Positions 43,438-44,277 of a DNA stretch of 44,277 bases are shown here, piece by piece; within the stretch, counting starts at the first letter, position 1; the number at the start of each line of letters is the position of its first letter. Location of the stretch: NCBI GenBank assembly GCA_902513955.1, contig CABXOW010000001.1, positions 1 to 44,277 of the forward strand. Reading direction: 5' to 3'. Under the pieces are notes generated by a model. The model did not search any database. It saw nothing but the letters and a program-made list of their open reading frames with translations, and was not told where the DNA came from. The translations under genes were made by a program, and so were the position numbers. This DNA comes from an uncultured Pelagibacteraceae bacterium (GTDB taxonomy: Bacteria > Pseudomonadota > Alphaproteobacteria > Pelagibacterales > Pelagibacteraceae).

Positions 43438-44277
43438 TACTTAAAATAAATTTTTTTTGAATAAATCCTTTCATATTTGTTTTTATACTAAATAAAGCTC
43501 CAGATAACTTATATTTTTTCATATCTTCTTTATTCGTTGATTTTGTAGCTGATGTGACAAATAGTTCAGAATTGTTATCTCCTCCAAATGTACAATTAGT
43601 AATATTTTTTGCTGGTAGAGAAATTTGATAAATTCGTTTTCCTTTTTTATTAAACACTGAAACACAAGCTCCATGGAAATGTGCGACCCATAAGTTTTTA
43701 TTTTTATCTAGCGTCATTCCATCTGGAACTCCTTCTTTTGAAGAAAATCTTTTAAATATTTTTTTATTTAATATTTTATTATTCTTATTTATTTTAATTT
43801 TATAAATTAATTTTTTTCTACTATCAGTATGATAAAAATTAAATTGATCGATAAATGCTGGACCATTTGTTATCATATATTTTTTATCTATTTTGCTAAG
43901 TAATAAATTTTTATCTAATTTGTATAATGATCCTTTTTCAATTTTTCTTTCCAAGTTATCCATAGTTCCAAACCACAAATTACCAGCTGGATCTGTTTTA
44001 CCATCATTAGTTCTGTTCAACTTTATTTCTGGTTCTACATAAATTGATTTAATTATTTTTTTTGTTCTCAAGTTTTGAATTCTTAGTTCTCCTTGAAGTC
44101 CTAAAATAAAAATATTACCTTTAATATGAGCTAAAAAACCAATTTCTTTATTAACTTTTAATATTTTCTTTTTATTATTTTTAATATTTAAAATAAAAAT
44201 ATTTTTTTTTTTAATGTCAACAAAGTATATTGATTTATGTTCTTTAACCCACAAGGTTCCTTCACCCAATTTACACT
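43412..44277 (-). CDS. SMP-30/gluconolactonase-family protein, 5' end outside window
   Basis: At least 287 codons of a six-bladed beta-propeller of the SMP-30/gluconolactonase family. Divalent-metal residues lie in LGEGTLW at the N-terminus, NGPAFIDQFNFYHTDS near residue 140, and GVPDGMTLDKNKNLWVAHFHG near 180. The TNDGKTDPAGNLWFGTM block (near 85-101) is another hallmark. The frame stays open past the apparent TTG at 44269 to the window edge, reading C-K before LGEGT, so it is cut there. It would hydrolyse a sugar lactone, possibly in the fuconate or another sugar-acid route. Its end overlaps ppc by 26 bases. Confidence 0.83.
   Translation of the reverse strand, partial: CKLGEGTLWVKEHKSIYFVDIKKKNIFILNIKNNKKKILKVNKEIGFLAHIKGNIFILGLQGELRIQNLRTKKIIKSIYVEPEIKLNRTNDGKTDPAGNLWFGTMDNLERKIEKGSLYKLDKNLLLSKIDKKYMITNGPAFIDQFNFYHTDSRKKLIYKIKINKNNKILNKKIFKRFSSKEGVPDGMTLDKNKNLWVAHFHGACVSVFNKKGKRIYQISLPAKNITNCTFGGDNNSELFVTSATKSTNKEDMKKYKLSGALFSIKTNMKGFIQKKFILSNAKKRSLL

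Noticed and set aside
1-44277. CRISPR arrays, insertion sequences, tRNA or rRNA genes, prophage genes
   Set aside because: None was recognised: no regularly spaced repeats, transposase motifs, tRNA-like stems or phage structural proteins.

Overview
The window is very AT-rich, densely packed with genes, and full of short overlaps and 1-10 base spacers. Gene content points to a marine SAR11-type alphaproteobacterium (Candidatus Pelagibacter or a close relative): a TPP-riboswitch-controlled SSS transporter of the ThiV type, isocitrate lyase beside an ScfR-family regulator, a pseudoazurin, several solute ABC systems, and no phage, IS, CRISPR, rRNA or tRNA. The organism call is inferred from content and composition, not from a marker-gene comparison.

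Layout. 1-5.3 kb: a BASS transporter and a three-gene ABC importer (binding protein, fused double permease, ATPase) that looks closer to AfuABC hexose-phosphate uptake than to iron uptake. 5.3-8.8 kb: an epoxide-hydrolase-like enzyme, a phosphotransacetylase and an HpsN-like (sulfopropanediol) dehydrogenase of the HisD superfamily. 8.8-17.4 kb: a divergent eight-gene block combining a complete CUT1-type ABC importer with two tandem-SnoaL proteins, a cupin and a MetE-barrel zinc enzyme. This is the best candidate in the window for an undescribed uptake and catabolic system. 17.4-23.3 kb: pseudoazurin; a hydrolase/LysE/aldehyde dehydrogenase/VOC operon; cysE-cysK; a small membrane protein.

23.4-26.9 kb: small ferredoxin-like-sized proteins with strong ribosome binding sites, a truncated DUF1330 stub, L-fuconate dehydratase, an NTF2-like protein, and a pair of SMR-type proteins lacking the family's essential glutamate. 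26.9-31.8 kb: DUF952, DUF924 and HisN-like phosphatase; a gamma-butyrobetaine-hydroxylase-like dioxygenase; SOUL and GNAT-like proteins; a TauE exporter. 31.8-35.1 kb: ScfR regulator, two small ORFs and aceA around a multi-copy TTTGTAAAT operator-like array. 35.1-38.5 kb: an aminomethyltransferase stub, an ABC-2 exporter, and thiV with its TPP riboswitch. 38.6-44.3 kb: a minus-strand run of a small protein, a pentapeptide-repeat protein, AzoR, CcdA, PEP carboxylase and an SMP-30 protein cut by the window edge.

Together the genes describe an oligotroph that invests in high-affinity uptake (three ABC importers, BASS, SSS), feeds two-carbon units through isocitrate lyase, refills oxaloacetate through PEP carboxylase, makes cysteine from reduced sulfur, and scavenges a thiamin precursor. 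No stretch over 300 bases is empty: the longest intergenic gap, 33446-33775, holds the operator array and a 53-codon ORF.
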